A stretch of DNA of 64,000 nucleotides from an uncultured Ruminococcus sp. (GTDB taxonomy: Bacteria; Bacillota; Clostridia; Oscillospirales; Acutalibacteraceae), in the NCBI GenBank assembly GCA_902765855.1, contig CACXBF010000005.1, positions 1-64,000 on the forward strand. Reading direction: 5' to 3'. Under the pieces are notes generated by a model. The model was not told the origin of the DNA, made no database searches, and saw only the letters and a list, made by a program, of their open reading frames with translations. Each line of letters opens with the position of its first letter. Position 1 is the stretch's first letter. This document shows positions 38,322 through 46,748 of the stretch, one piece after another. Position numbers and translations under genes: made by a program.

Positions 38322-39344
38322 TTAATGAACCATAATCATTTCATCCACTAACTTAACAGCCTGCTCAAATCGACTTACATAATCGCCTGAAATGATATGA
38401 AAATTAAATCCATACTTTGTATAAAAATCTTTTATCATATCGCTATACTTTTCACGATCAGCTGCTATTACTTCACTCCGATCTCCATCCTGAACCCATT
38501 TAACATCCGGCTCCAAAAACAGAATCAAATCATACTTATTTAAATCTGCTATTGCCTCTGCAAGTTTTGCATTTTTTTCAATTTTTTCATCCTCTAAAAA
38601 GTCCATATAAAATCTAGTCACAAGACAATCTGTGTCTTCAAAAAACACTTTGTTACTCTGTTCAATGATGCGCAATTCTTTCGCTTTATGCTCTAATAAT
38701 ATTCTTGTAAAATCATCTGACAACATATAAATGTCTGTTCCAGACAATTCAGAAAGCTCTCTTCCCACTTCTTCAAGATAATTGGTATTATAATAATTGG
38801 CTAAATTAATTGTCAAAGTTGATTTACCCGAACTTTCGCCCCCAATTAGCAATACCTTTTTTGTAAAATAACTTCTCACAATCTGTGGCATCCAATCCCA
38901 ATGCGTAAATATACTTTCTCTTATTTCTGTAGAATTGTATTTGTTTCTGGGAAAAACATAAAATTCACTCTCCGAATAGCATATATTCCAAAAACTGCTC
39001 TCATCATAATCAGAACCACTGAATACAATGTCTATTTTCTTACCTATATTTTCTTTTACTAACTTACAATCAGCTTGCCATTTATCTTCTGTATAATCAA
39101 CCTTATTTGATGTATTATCTTTCAATGGAATGATTTTCACATTGCCTATATGCTTGGTAAGTTGATATATCCAACGAATTTTCACCTTAAGATCAATATC
39201 TTTACCGTCATCCCTATAGGATATTACTATGTATAATTCCTCACACATTCCAGCAGCCTTTATGATACATTCCAGATGCCCCAAATGAAGCGGGTTAAAG
39301 GCTCCGCCATACATTCCAACGCCATATTTTTTTCCATTAGTCAT
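38322..39344 (-). CDS. nadR: NadR-type NMN adenylyltransferase / ribosylnicotinamide kinase
   Basis: Bifunctional salvage enzyme: phosphorylates nicotinamide riboside to NMN and adenylates it to NAD; 340 aa. The nucleotidyltransferase domain has GGAFNPLHLGH (HLGH at 20-23) and a C-terminal ISSTS-like NSTEIRES; the kinase domain has the P-loop GGESSGKST at 168-176. There is no N-terminal DNA-binding domain, unlike E. coli NadR. I start at the ATG at 39344, one base after the pnuC stop and 6 nt behind GAGG; an ATG at 39356 overlaps pnuC. Confidence 0.93.
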   Translation of the reverse strand: MTNGKKYGVGMYGGAFNPLHLGHLECIIKAAGMCEELYIVISYRDDGKDIDLKVKIRWIYQLTKHIGNVKIIPLKDNTSNKVDYTEDKWQADCKLVKENIGKKIDIVFSGSDYDESSFWNICYSESEFYVFPRNKYNSTEIRESIFTHWDWMPQIVRSYFTKKVLLIGGESSGKSTLTINLANYYNTNYLEEVGRELSELSGTDIYMLSDDFTRILLEHKAKELRIIEQSNKVFFEDTDCLVTRFYMDFLEDEKIEKNAKLAEAIADLNKYDLILFLEPDVKWVQDGDRSEVIAADREKYSDMIKDFYTKYGFNFHIISGDYVSRFEQAVKLVDEMIMVH

Positions 39345-39345
39345 A

Positions 39346-40053
39346 TCATACCTCATTCACTTTTTCACTTTTAGTTTCCTTGCGCCATTTTACATACATA
39401 ATGATTGCATTTCCCAAATATACCGACCACATAAGCAACATTGCTATACTTGCACCTTCATTAAACAAAGCTGCAAACCACATTATAACTGAAACCACAT
39501 CTACAACGATCCAGATAATCCACTGTTCCGTAAATCTCTTAATCATAAGCACCTGCGCTATAACTGAGAATACTGTACTCATGCTATCTACAAGAGGTAA
39601 GTTACCACCTAAAAGTTTTAATACATAGCTATATCCAAATACTGATACAATACTTACAACCAATAAAACAGCATCTTGTTTTAATGTCATTCTTCGTTTA
39701 TATACTGTATTACTCTGCTGATTAACATTCTTCTCCCATAATACCCAGCCCCATATATTTGTAGGCAAGTAATACAAAACATTCAACATTACGTCTCCAT
39801 AATATTTAGCATTGTAAGCAACAATAGCATATAAAATAATATTAATTGTACCAAAGAAATAGTTAGAAACTTTTCCTAATCCACACAAAACTACGCAAAT
39901 CACACCTGTAACAGCTGCAAAAATACTTATTACAGTATCATGCTGATACAAAGAGACTCCCACAATAACAAGATTTGCTATTATCATCCACGCAATATGC
40001 CATGCTTTCCATCCTGATAGTTCTCTTTTTATAATCGCTCGTAATTTTTTCAT
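39346..40053 (-). CDS. pnuC: Nicotinamide riboside transporter PnuC
   Basis: 235-aa inner-membrane facilitator with about seven helices. PnuC signatures are NYFFGTINIILYAIVAYNAK and the WGWVLW region around 99-105. It directly precedes nadR, so uptake of the riboside is coupled to its trapping as NMN and conversion to NAD. The pair lies between repeats A and B, that is, inside the accessory island rather than with the chromosomal nadD gene at 61626. Confidence 0.95.
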   Translation of the reverse strand: MKKLRAIIKRELSGWKAWHIAWMIIANLVIVGVSLYQHDTVISIFAAVTGVICVVLCGLGKVSNYFFGTINIILYAIVAYNAKYYGDVMLNVLYYLPTNIWGWVLWEKNVNQQSNTVYKRRMTLKQDAVLLVVSIVSVFGYSYVLKLLGGNLPLVDSMSTVFSVIAQVLMIKRFTEQWIIWIVVDVVSVIMWFAALFNEGASIAMLLMWSVYLGNAIIMYVKWRKETKSEKVNEV

Positions 40054-40087
40054 TTTAAGTCATCCCTTCGTATAACAATAAAATCTA

Positions 40088-40115
40088 TTTACAATACATT
40101 TCACCTACATATTAT
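40088..40115 (+). promoter_or_regulatory. Possible plus-strand promoter before repeat B
   Basis: TTTACA at 40088-40093 and TATTAT at 40110-40115 with 16 bp between them would start transcription near 40122, about 30 nt before repeat B. Repeat A has a similar TTTACA-N18-TATTTT arrangement. In AT-rich DNA this can be chance. Confidence 0.3.
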
Positions 40116-40151
40116 TTTATCTACAATGATTATTTATGTACTTTACTCAAC

Positions 40152-40320
40152 AGAACCACGCTCTCCACATGGCTCGGTTCGTGGGCGAGTAACGCATTCC
40201 ATACCAACTGTACAAGGGAATGGCGGAACACCTATTTTCGCCTTAAAATGGGTATGTCGAACCGATACAAGTGTTGAGTTACTCTATTGCTCGTATAGGC
40301 AAATAGAGTAACTGCCTATT
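40152..40320 (+). ncRNA. Structured repeat B (candidate RNA and element end)
   Basis: Plus-strand folding by eye: TCGGTTC (40174-40180) with GAACCGA (40259-40265) closes CATTCC/GGAATG (40195, 40217) and CCTATTTT/AAAATGGG (40231, 40245). A 3' H-type pseudoknot follows: GTTACTCTATT (40278-40288) with AATAGAGTAAC (40302-40312), and ATAGGCA (40295) in its loop with TGCCTAT (40313), both perfect. Relative to repeat A, U-A to U-G and C-G to U-G changes keep stems on the plus strand only. Confidence 0.45.
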
Positions 40321-40349
40321 GCGTAAACTTCAAGTTTCTGAACTAGCCT

Positions 40350-41096
40350 TTAACCTTGCACCAACTTTAAGAATTTTTTTTCATTCTGTTGTTCATTCGT
40401 TAAAAACTCTCCATCCTTAAACAATGCATATGATGTACAAGGGCTTGGTACTGACTGGGCTTGTTCTTTACTTTCTATTTTGATTGCCTTAAATGGAATA
40501 CCGTTATCACTCGCAGTTTTTTCAAGTATAGGTACATACTTTCCGTTAAAAGGGCATTGATTTGTAAAGTACAAAACATAACCCATTTCATCAACATGTG
40601 GATGCTTAGCACATTCCTTAAACTGTGGAACTTCTGCTTTTTCATCAAATGGTAAATACATAAGATTTATACCAGCATCTGAAACATCTGCAACCTTGAA
40701 TCCCTTATATGCCAGATGTTTGGGGTCTGAAAGGAACGGCTTCTTTTTGGCAGACGACAAAACACAAAGTCCTACTTTTCCCTTTGCTTTGCTATCTTCA
40801 ATACATTTGTTTAATAAGTCATTTGAATATCCATGACCTTTAAAAGAACCAGAAACCCAAAAACAATCAATATACATATAATCTGGTGCATCAATAGGAA
40901 CCCACGCATTTTCTGCAGGAATATACTCAATAAAACATTTTCCTCTCTCAGCACTCTTAATAAATGTAAGTCCATCATCAAAGCATTTCTCCATCCAAGC
41001 TTTCTTTGATGATACTTGAACATCCTTATTATTTGATATTGCACAGCAAATGTGCTCACTCTCAATATTTTCTCTTGTAACCTGTATGTATTCCAT
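40350..41096 (-). CDS. GNAT acetyltransferase fused to a YoaP-like domain
   Basis: 248 aa. The N-terminal part (1-150) is a GNAT fold, with the acetyl-CoA loop in SGSFKGHGYSNDLLNKCI. The C-terminal part (about 160-248) resembles the YoaP domain, a thioredoxin-like unit: VLYFTNQCPFNGKYVPILEK, then SPCTSYALFKDGEF. The substrate is unknown. It starts behind AAAGGAGAATGACAA and is the last gene before repeat B, separated from the GIY-YIG gene by 24 bp, so it may be transcribed with that cassette. Confidence 0.85.
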   Translation of the reverse strand: MEYIQVTRENIESEHICCAISNNKDVQVSSKKAWMEKCFDDGLTFIKSAERGKCFIEYIPAENAWVPIDAPDYMYIDCFWVSGSFKGHGYSNDLLNKCIEDSKAKGKVGLCVLSSAKKKPFLSDPKHLAYKGFKVADVSDAGINLMYLPFDEKAEVPQFKECAKHPHVDEMGYVLYFTNQCPFNGKYVPILEKTASDNGIPFKAIKIESKEQAQSVPSPCTSYALFKDGEFLTNEQQNEKKFLKLVQG

Positions 41097-41120
41097 TTGT
41101 CATTCTCCTTTTTTATCTAT

Positions 41121-41915
41121 TTACCGTGGATTCAGATATGTAATCGGATTCTGAGCAGACTGATTTAACTTCAGTCCTGCTATCGACTTTCCGATATAGA
41201 ACTCTTCATTCTCATCAAGGGGAAGTCCCTGTTCATATCTTTCATCCACAAAGAATAATCTATTTTCTGTTTTTGGTATAAGCACGATATCCTGCCTTGG
41301 AAGTCTGTCCTTTGCCTCTTTACATACAAACCACTCTGATGGCTTATATACTGCTACAATCAAAGAATTGTAAACACCGAAAACATACTCCACTGTTTTA
41401 ACCTTTTCTTTTGATGCTCTCCAAACACCACGAACAGCATCATATAATACCTTCTCATCCATACCTCTCTGATAGAGTCTGTTTATTTTGATGACAAGGA
41501 TTTTGTGCCTGATGTCTTTTTCTTCAAGTTCAACGGCACCATTTATTCTTTCATACTCATCAACTGATAAAGCCTCTGCTGAATGATGCCCAGAAACAAT
41601 GTTTGTAAGTCCCGCACCACTAACATAGTTGAATGCATTAATCAGTGATGCCTCTGCAGCAAATGCCTCTTCTTCAGTCAAGTTTGAATTTATAATTATC
41701 TTTTCAACTTCAAGTCCGGCATCCTTGATATCTGCGATAGTCTTCAGTTTCAACTTCTCACTATCAGGACTTCCCAGGCTTTCTTTTTCATGTTCAAATA
41801 CTCTGTTTTTCGTGCCTTTTCCAATATAGAAGATTTGCTTTGTGCGTGGATCTATGAGTCCATACACATAATAATCTCCAAGAGAAAGAAGGCTCTTCTC
41901 TGAAAATCTATCCAT
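41121..41915 (-). CDS. GIY-YIG nuclease of the LEM-3/ANKLE1-like group
   Basis: 264 aa. The nuclease domain is at the N-terminus: YYVYGLIDPRTKQIFYIGKG (residues about 16-35) gives the GIY and YIG strands, followed by the Arg of KNRVFEHEKE and the catalytic Glu in TEEEAFAAEASLINAF. This arrangement is that of the bacterial LEM-3-like GIY-YIG proteins. The C-terminal half (about 130-264) is unrecognised, with a conserved-looking SAQNPITYLN end. It is third in a tight operon with an HTH regulator and an unknown protein. A nucleic-acid-cutting effector role is inferred. Confidence 0.8.
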   Translation of the reverse strand: MDRFSEKSLLSLGDYYVYGLIDPRTKQIFYIGKGTKNRVFEHEKESLGSPDSEKLKLKTIADIKDAGLEVEKIIINSNLTEEEAFAAEASLINAFNYVSGAGLTNIVSGHHSAEALSVDEYERINGAVELEEKDIRHKILVIKINRLYQRGMDEKVLYDAVRGVWRASKEKVKTVEYVFGVYNSLIVAVYKPSEWFVCKEAKDRLPRQDIVLIPKTENRLFFVDERYEQGLPLDENEEFYIGKSIAGLKLNQSAQNPITYLNPR

Positions 41916-41924
41916 CCATTTCTC

Positions 41925-42629
41925 CTAGTGTGCAGTCTTTATTCCTTTGCTTGTATCCAGATCAAAGCCGACCTGCCAAAAACCCATATCAATCATTTTC
42001 ATTTGTGGATATGGCATACCTTCAACTTCCATCTTTTCTCTGACTGGTTCGAGTCGGTCTGCATTTTTCTCGTAAAAGTTGACAAGCTGCATTATAGACC
42101 TAATATTGTAATTTCCAGTTGCCACCTTCTGATTCTTTATTCCTGCAATAAAATATCTATCATATGCCGGAACACAACCTAGTGTTCCCATAAGTATTTT
42201 TGTGATGAGAGTAAAAGATAACTGGTTCTTAAGTTCTTGTTCTTTTACTTCATGTCTGATTTTATCGTAATACTGCTCTAAAAATGAATTTATATCCTGC
42301 AGTAACTTCTGGTTGCTTTCATCTTTGAAACCAATACAGTCAATTCCAGCCAAGGCATCATATTTTTCGCTTAACAGTTCTTTCACTACTGGAATATGTA
42401 CTCTATAATCCTTTTGCAATAAAAATGATGAGCCACGGTACATTCCCCAGCTTGCTAAATAGAATGCCAGTTGCAGACTTAAATAATCATAATCGACATC
42501 ATTTCTGCCTCGTGCATTCATAAAATGTGAATAGCAGTGTTCCCATGAACGATATCGTCCATTTTCATCAGACCTCAAGTCGTTATAAAATTCTGTTGAC
42601 GATTTAATTATCAAATCCACTGTATCCAT
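41925..42629 (-). CDS. Unknown 234-aa helical protein of the HTH/GIY-YIG cassette
   Basis: I do not recognise it. It appears all-helical and soluble, with the blocks YRSWEHCYSHFMNARGR, LAFYLASWGMYRGSSFLLQ and LIMTKILMGTLGCVPAYDRYF-like sequence in the middle, and an ending around MIDMGFWQVGFDLD. No catalytic motif is evident. The start chosen is the ATG at 42629 behind AGGTGG; two GTG codons upstream abut the HTH gene. It is 9 bp before the GIY-YIG gene, so the two are probably made together. Confidence 0.75.
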   Translation of the reverse strand: MDTVDLIIKSSTEFYNDLRSDENGRYRSWEHCYSHFMNARGRNDVDYDYLSLQLAFYLASWGMYRGSSFLLQKDYRVHIPVVKELLSEKYDALAGIDCIGFKDESNQKLLQDINSFLEQYYDKIRHEVKEQELKNQLSFTLITKILMGTLGCVPAYDRYFIAGIKNQKVATGNYNIRSIMQLVNFYEKNADRLEPVREKMEVEGMPYPQMKMIDMGFWQVGFDLDTSKGIKTAH

Positions 42630-42641
42630 GTTTCTCACCAC

Positions 42642-42866
42642 CTATTCGTTGCTTGTTTTTATCTGCTCTCCATCCGGGAAGATAAATGACTGCTCAAAGG
42701 TTACACCCATGACATCAGCTATCAGCTTTAATTCTTCCAAAGTCACAGTATCTCGTTTCAGTTTCTTGCCGAAGTTCTGCGGAGTCTGACCTATCCGTCT
42801 GGCAAGTTCTGAAAGACTTATATTCTTTTTATTACATAATTCTTTAATCATATCGGATGTCTTCAT
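42642..42866 (-). CDS. Small HTH regulator (Xre/Cro type)
   Basis: 74-aa protein made almost entirely of a helix-turn-helix domain: LCNKKNISLSELARRIGQ then TPQNFGKKLKRDTVTLEEL. The ATG at 42866 is 6 nt behind GGAGG. It is the first gene of the cassette and ends directly against the next gene. A palindrome in its own promoter suggests that it represses the cassette. Confidence 0.88.
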   Translation of the reverse strand: MKTSDMIKELCNKKNISLSELARRIGQTPQNFGKKLKRDTVTLEELKLIADVMGVTFEQSFIFPDGEQIKTSNE

Positions 42867-42905
42867 CATAATCCTCCATGTCTAAAACGCACCTCAACTT
42901 ATTAT

Positions 42906-42934
42906 ATTATAAACCATTTGGTTGATATTTTCAA
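42906..42934 (-). promoter_or_regulatory. Promoter and operator of the HTH/GIY-YIG cassette
   Basis: TTGAAA (42929-42934), 17 bp, TATAAT (42906-42911) on the minus strand is a near-consensus promoter. The spacer holds AACC-AAAT-GGTT, a palindrome placed where an Xre-type dimer would exclude polymerase. Confidence 0.65.
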
Positions 42935-42978
42935 TCCTGGCACAGTTCTACTCTGTAAATTTTCTATGAACAACAAAA

Positions 42979-43004
42979 ACACCCTGCATTGCTGCAAGGT
43001 GTCC
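42979..43004 (-). terminator. Terminator after the serine recombinase
   Basis: ACACCTTGCA-GCAA-TGCAGGGTGT followed by TTTTTGTTG on the minus strand, 20 bp beyond the recombinase stop. It separates recombinase transcription from the HTH cassette. Confidence 0.8.
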
Positions 43005-43024
43005 GTTTCATATTCCATATTCAA

Positions 43025-44599
43025 TTACCTCTTAAGTTCGAGTGTCATGCCGGATTTGAATTCAAAGATAAGCTTGTCATCAAAGACGGTAATCTTCTCA
43101 ATAAGCCTTCTGACCATCTGCTCATCATACTCTGTAACACGATTTGTCTGTGTCTGCAGGAACTGTCGCATCTCATCGATTCGTTTTCTTAACATTTCCT
43201 GTTCAGCATCCCTGGTAACAACTGCTGCCTTCTTTTCCCTTAAGGCATCAATCTCATTTGCAATTACATCGTACTCGGCATTCTTGTTCACGCACATTAC
43301 AAGCTTTTCCTGAAGTTCTGCCATCCTTTGGTCGATGTACTCAAGAGTCGCTGTTGAATCTCCGTTCAATACATCTTCGATATTGTGCTGCAACTGTATC
43401 AGAAACTGTTCTCGTCCGCCAAGGGTCTTATTGATGGCTCTTACCACTGCATTCTGAAGTTCAACTTCGCTGATGGCATCGGCATCGCATCCTTCCTTTG
43501 GACCCTTTTCAATTCGGCTGGCACATCTCCATTTGTTGTAGGATGCACCCCTGGCTTTCCATGCCACTCTTCTGAAAAGATCTCCGCATTTGCCACAGTA
43601 GACAATGCTCGATAAAGCATACTTGCTGCTGTAGACTCTCTTGGTCTTTCCGTTTTCTGTTTTAAGATGTGTCCTGCGAAGGAGTTCTTCCTGCACCTGC
43701 ATGAACAGCTGTCTTGGAATGATTGCTTCGTGGTTGTTCTCTACATAGTACTGTGGAACAATGCCGTTGTTGGATACTCGTTTCTTGGTAAGAACATCAA
43801 CCGTGTAGGTCTTCTGCAAAAGGGCATCACCCATGTACTTCTCGTTGGTAAGTATCTTTCTGATGCCGTCTCCACGCCATTTCTTGTTCCCGGTTGCTGT
43901 AGGAATGCCATCTGCCATAAGTCCGTCTGCTATGGTCTTAAGGCTTGCACCCTGCAGATACTCTCGGAAGATTCGTCTTACAATGATTGCCTGATCTTCA
44001 TCAATGATGAGGTGTCCGTTCTCGTCCTTTGTGTATCCCAAGAACCAGTTGTGATTGACCTGAACTTCTCCGTTCTGGTATCGGAACTGAAGTCCCATCT
44101 TAACATTCTTGGAAAGGGATTCTGATTCCTGCTGTGCAAGGGAGGCCATAATGGTAAGCAGCACTTCGCCCTTGGAATCCATCGTATTGATGTTTTCCTT
44201 CTCAAAGAATACTGGCACATTCTTTTCTTTCAGCTGCCTTATGTACTTAAGGCAGTCAAGGGTGTTTCTTGCAAATCGGCTGATTGACTTTGTGATGATC
44301 ATGTCGATTTTTCCTGCCATCGTATCTTCAATCATTCGATTAAATTCTTCTCGCTTTTTAGTGTTTGTTCCGCTGATACCATCATCAGCATAAATCCCAG
44401 CAAACTCCCATTCAGGATTCTTTCTAATAAATTCTGTGTAATGCTCAACCTGTGCATCATAGCTTGTAGCCTGTTCTTCGCTGTCTGTACTTACTCGGCA
44501 GTACGCTGCAACCTTAAGCTTTGGCTTGTTGTCAGAAGCGGCTGTATTACCTACACGCTTTCTTGCCGGAATAACTGTTATGTTCTTTGCTCCTGCCAT
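43025..44599 (-). CDS. Large serine recombinase
   Basis: 524-aa site-specific recombinase. The resolvase catalytic domain starts at about residue 28: [14 protein letters not shown] with nucleophile Ser37, [10 protein letters not shown], and SISRFARN with a catalytic Arg near 104. The recombinase domain (about 180-310) and a zinc ribbon (CGKC near 334, second Cys pair near 363 and 375) follow, then a long coiled coil (about 420-490). This is the layout of integrases of phiC31/Tn-like elements. It probably inserted this element at rlmD. Confidence 0.96.
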   Translation of the reverse strand: MAGAKNITVIPARKRVGNTAASDNKPKLKVAAYCRVSTDSEEQATSYDAQVEHYTEFIRKNPEWEFAGIYADDGISGTNTKKREEFNRMIEDTMAGKIDMIITKSISRFARNTLDCLKYIRQLKEKNVPVFFEKENINTMDSKGEVLLTIMASLAQQESESLSKNVKMGLQFRYQNGEVQVNHNWFLGYTKDENGHLIIDEDQAIIVRRIFREYLQGASLKTIADGLMADGIPTATGNKKWRGDGIRKILTNEKYMGDALLQKTYTVDVLTKKRVSNNGIVPQYYVENNHEAIIPRQLFMQVQEELLRRTHLKTENGKTKRVYSSKYALSSIVYCGKCGDLFRRVAWKARGASYNKWRCASRIEKGPKEGCDADAISEVELQNAVVRAINKTLGGREQFLIQLQHNIEDVLNGDSTATLEYIDQRMAELQEKLVMCVNKNAEYDVIANEIDALREKKAAVVTRDAEQEMLRKRIDEMRQFLQTQTNRVTEYDEQMVRRLIEKITVFDDKLIFEFKSGMTLELKR

Positions 44600-44602
44600 C
44601 TG

Positions 44603-44818
44603 CTATTCCTCGCTCTCTATCAAACTGTAAATGTATTCTGCCTGCTCAAAGGGATCAGCAAAGGTAAGTTCTGCAGGCTTGAACCCAAACGATGTAGGTA
44701 TCGTAATATTTCTCTCCTTGCATTTTCTGTCAAGCCTTCCAAGGTTGCCTGCCCTTCGTGTCAGTTCTTCCTGAAACCTTTCTATGGTTTCTTCATCAAT
44801 AATCTGTATAATATTCTT
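44603..44818 (-). pseudogene. Start-less frame between the DUF262 gene and the recombinase
   Basis: A 72-codon frame opens after an in-frame TAA inside the last codons of the DUF262 gene and runs to TAG at 44603. It reads like protein (IIDEETIERFQEELTRRAG, RKCKERNITIPTSFGFKP, FEQAEYIYSLIESEE) and its end overlaps the recombinase ribosome site GAGGAATAG. There is no ATG, GTG or TTG near the front; CTG behind CAGGAAGAA is the only weak option. It is probably the tail of a recombinase-linked gene cut off by arrival of the DUF262 gene. Confidence 0.45.
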
Positions 44819-46571
44819 TTAATACTGCAAAGTCTTCTGGTTTCTCATAAGGCATATCCATCCAGTCTAAATCTTCCTCTTCAGTGAAGCTGTATTTTGT
44901 TTCAACCTCTTCCAACTTAACATACTGAAGATACTTTTTATCCTGGTAGAAATTCTTGTCTTTCTTGCTACGATTTACATATTCAGGTAAATAGCATAAA
45001 TTAGCAATGCAGCTAATAGGTAAGCCTTCTCCCTTGCAAGCTTCGATAAGCTTTCTCATCTGTTCTTTCGGAGCAATATGCTCTACATCAAAACGTTCAA
45101 TAGAAAGTTGATCCATAGCCGTAAAGGTCTTGAGATAGATGCAATTAAGAACTACAAACTCTTCACTCTTAGGATTTGCCACCTTTTTGCTTTCTGCTCT
45201 CAACATCGAACGTTCAAAGAACCCATCGAGTGCGACCATCCACGCACGGCTAGAGATTTCATTCATGTATCGATTTGGCTTCGCTGCTGCATGAATCTTA
45301 CCCGTACCGCCTTCACTCCAGTAATTTGTGATGATGTCATATACATAATAATGAACCAGGTTCTTTGCAATCGTTGACTTTCTTTCTTGCCAACCATCAG
45401 CGAAATGAGTAAAATCTCCATTCGCATACATTTCCTTAAAAGTAGTAGAAATCATAGAAAGAATCTGATATTTAGAATGGAAAATCTTATTTGCATTTCT
45501 TGAATTGCCTTTGAACTTTGTAACAACCGAAATAGAATCATTTACAAAATCAATGGCTTTATAAATAGCTTTCTCCAAAACATTCAAGTCTATAGTCTGC
45601 AAATTCTTATATAGGATACGGATTTTATCTGCATCGTTTAAACAAGCATTTACTAATTCAAATGCAATAGGGTTTACCGTATCATCGGCAAGATTCTTAT
45701 TAAATCCTAAGATTTCATATTTCTCAACCAGATACTTTCCTAATCCAAATAAGTATTCAAACGCATTAACTTTTCTTGTTGTACGCATTTCTTCACGGCT
45801 ATAGCCATGAATATAATAACCGTCCTCAACAAAAGAATCATATTTCTTAACGATATGTTCTATCACATCCAAGTTACTGATAGCATACTTTTCGTTAACT
45901 GGCCAAGCAGCTGCATACACCTCATATTGGTCTAACGGAGTACCTTTTGAATTGATTCTATCAAAAATGTCCGGCAGATTGCTTTCCTCTCCAGTATATA
46001 CAATAACCGGGATTACAGTACTTGCGATACGGTCATACAAGTCCTGGCGCTCCTCAAAGAAATTCTTGATGGTGTCAATCAGCTTCTCAATAGGTTCATA
46101 TCCAACCTTAAACTCATCAGCTATAAGTTTTGCTACAGAATAGTACTGAAGGTTTTTGAATGTCTTCTGCTCTTTGATAAAAGATGTCAATATCGTTCTT
46201 ATAGAAGAATAGAACTCCTCATCTTCTTGACCCACAATCTTTAAAATCTCGGCACAAAATTCATCCGAAATGCTATCATCGTAGAAAAACTCTGTAGGAT
46301 TTGTCATGTACTTTTTGATGCTGTTTCCTCTTTGAAGGCCATCTACCAATATGTAAGTTCTCTTGTTATCTTCGAAGGTTTCATAAAACAGCATGGTGCC
46401 GACAGGATATCCTTTAATCAGAGAATCAATAAATGTCTTCTCTTGATTTTTATTCCATCGTTTTCCTCTCTGAAACATTGGGACAACTATCTTTTTATTA
46501 TCTTTGTGCATATCTTGAAGTGCTGAAGACAAATCTTGCAGCGACCAGTTTTCGCACGTACAACCTGCCAT
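44796..46571 (-). CDS. GmrSD-like restriction protein (DUF262-DUF1524)
   Basis: 591 aa. The N-terminal ParB-like DUF262 domain shows VPMFQRGKRWN (30-40), FIDSLIKGYPVGTMLF and LVDGLQR (75-81), the nucleotide-using motifs of GmrS. The C-terminal DUF1524 HNH-type nuclease has DVEHIAP (His498) and the distal NLCYLPEYVNRSKKDKNF. Relatives are type IV enzymes that cut modified phage DNA with NTP hydrolysis. It starts behind AGAAGGAGG and is the first gene of the element. Confidence 0.9.
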   Translation of the reverse strand: MAGCTCENWSLQDLSSALQDMHKDNKKIVVPMFQRGKRWNKNQEKTFIDSLIKGYPVGTMLFYETFEDNKRTYILVDGLQRGNSIKKYMTNPTEFFYDDSISDEFCAEILKIVGQEDEEFYSSIRTILTSFIKEQKTFKNLQYYSVAKLIADEFKVGYEPIEKLIDTIKNFFEERQDLYDRIASTVIPVIVYTGEESNLPDIFDRINSKGTPLDQYEVYAAAWPVNEKYAISNLDVIEHIVKKYDSFVEDGYYIHGYSREEMRTTRKVNAFEYLFGLGKYLVEKYEILGFNKNLADDTVNPIAFELVNACLNDADKIRILYKNLQTIDLNVLEKAIYKAIDFVNDSISVVTKFKGNSRNANKIFHSKYQILSMISTTFKEMYANGDFTHFADGWQERKSTIAKNLVHYYVYDIITNYWSEGGTGKIHAAAKPNRYMNEISSRAWMVALDGFFERSMLRAESKKVANPKSEEFVVLNCIYLKTFTAMDQLSIERFDVEHIAPKEQMRKLIEACKGEGLPISCIANLCYLPEYVNRSKKDKNFYQDKKYLQYVKLEEVETKYSFTEEEDLDWMDMPYEKPEDFAVLKEYYTDY

Positions 46572-46586
46572 TATAATAACCTCCTT

Positions 46587-46667
46587 CTAAGTTCAATATT
46601 TTTGTCTGCCCAACCTAATCTCAATATTCTTATCTACCCAACTGTAAAATTCAGATAGATTTATCTG
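46587..46667. repeat. Tandem 28-bp repeats and palindrome before the DUF262 gene
   Basis: Two adjoining 28-bp units at 46587-46614 and 46615-46642 match at 23 positions by hand; each contains CAATATT and ends CCCAAC. Next to them CAGATA-GATT-TATCTG (46652-46667) is a perfect palindrome. They lie between the recombination site and the first gene, so regulator or recombinase binding are both possible. Confidence 0.6.
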
Positions 46668-46748
46668 GGTTTTTCCTACTTTTTCAGCACATGATTTTCA
46701 ACTATCAAAACACCGAAAAAGCCTTATATTTCAAGCATTTTCACACTA

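Noticed and set aside
40126-40311. Open frame on the plus strand over repeat B
   Set aside because: It and a minus-strand frame over the same bases both stay open only because the repeat is conserved; repeat A breaks them, and base changes follow stem pairing, not codons.
46587-46642. CRISPR array from the 28-bp tandem repeats
   Set aside because: There are only two units with no spacer between them and no cas genes in the window.
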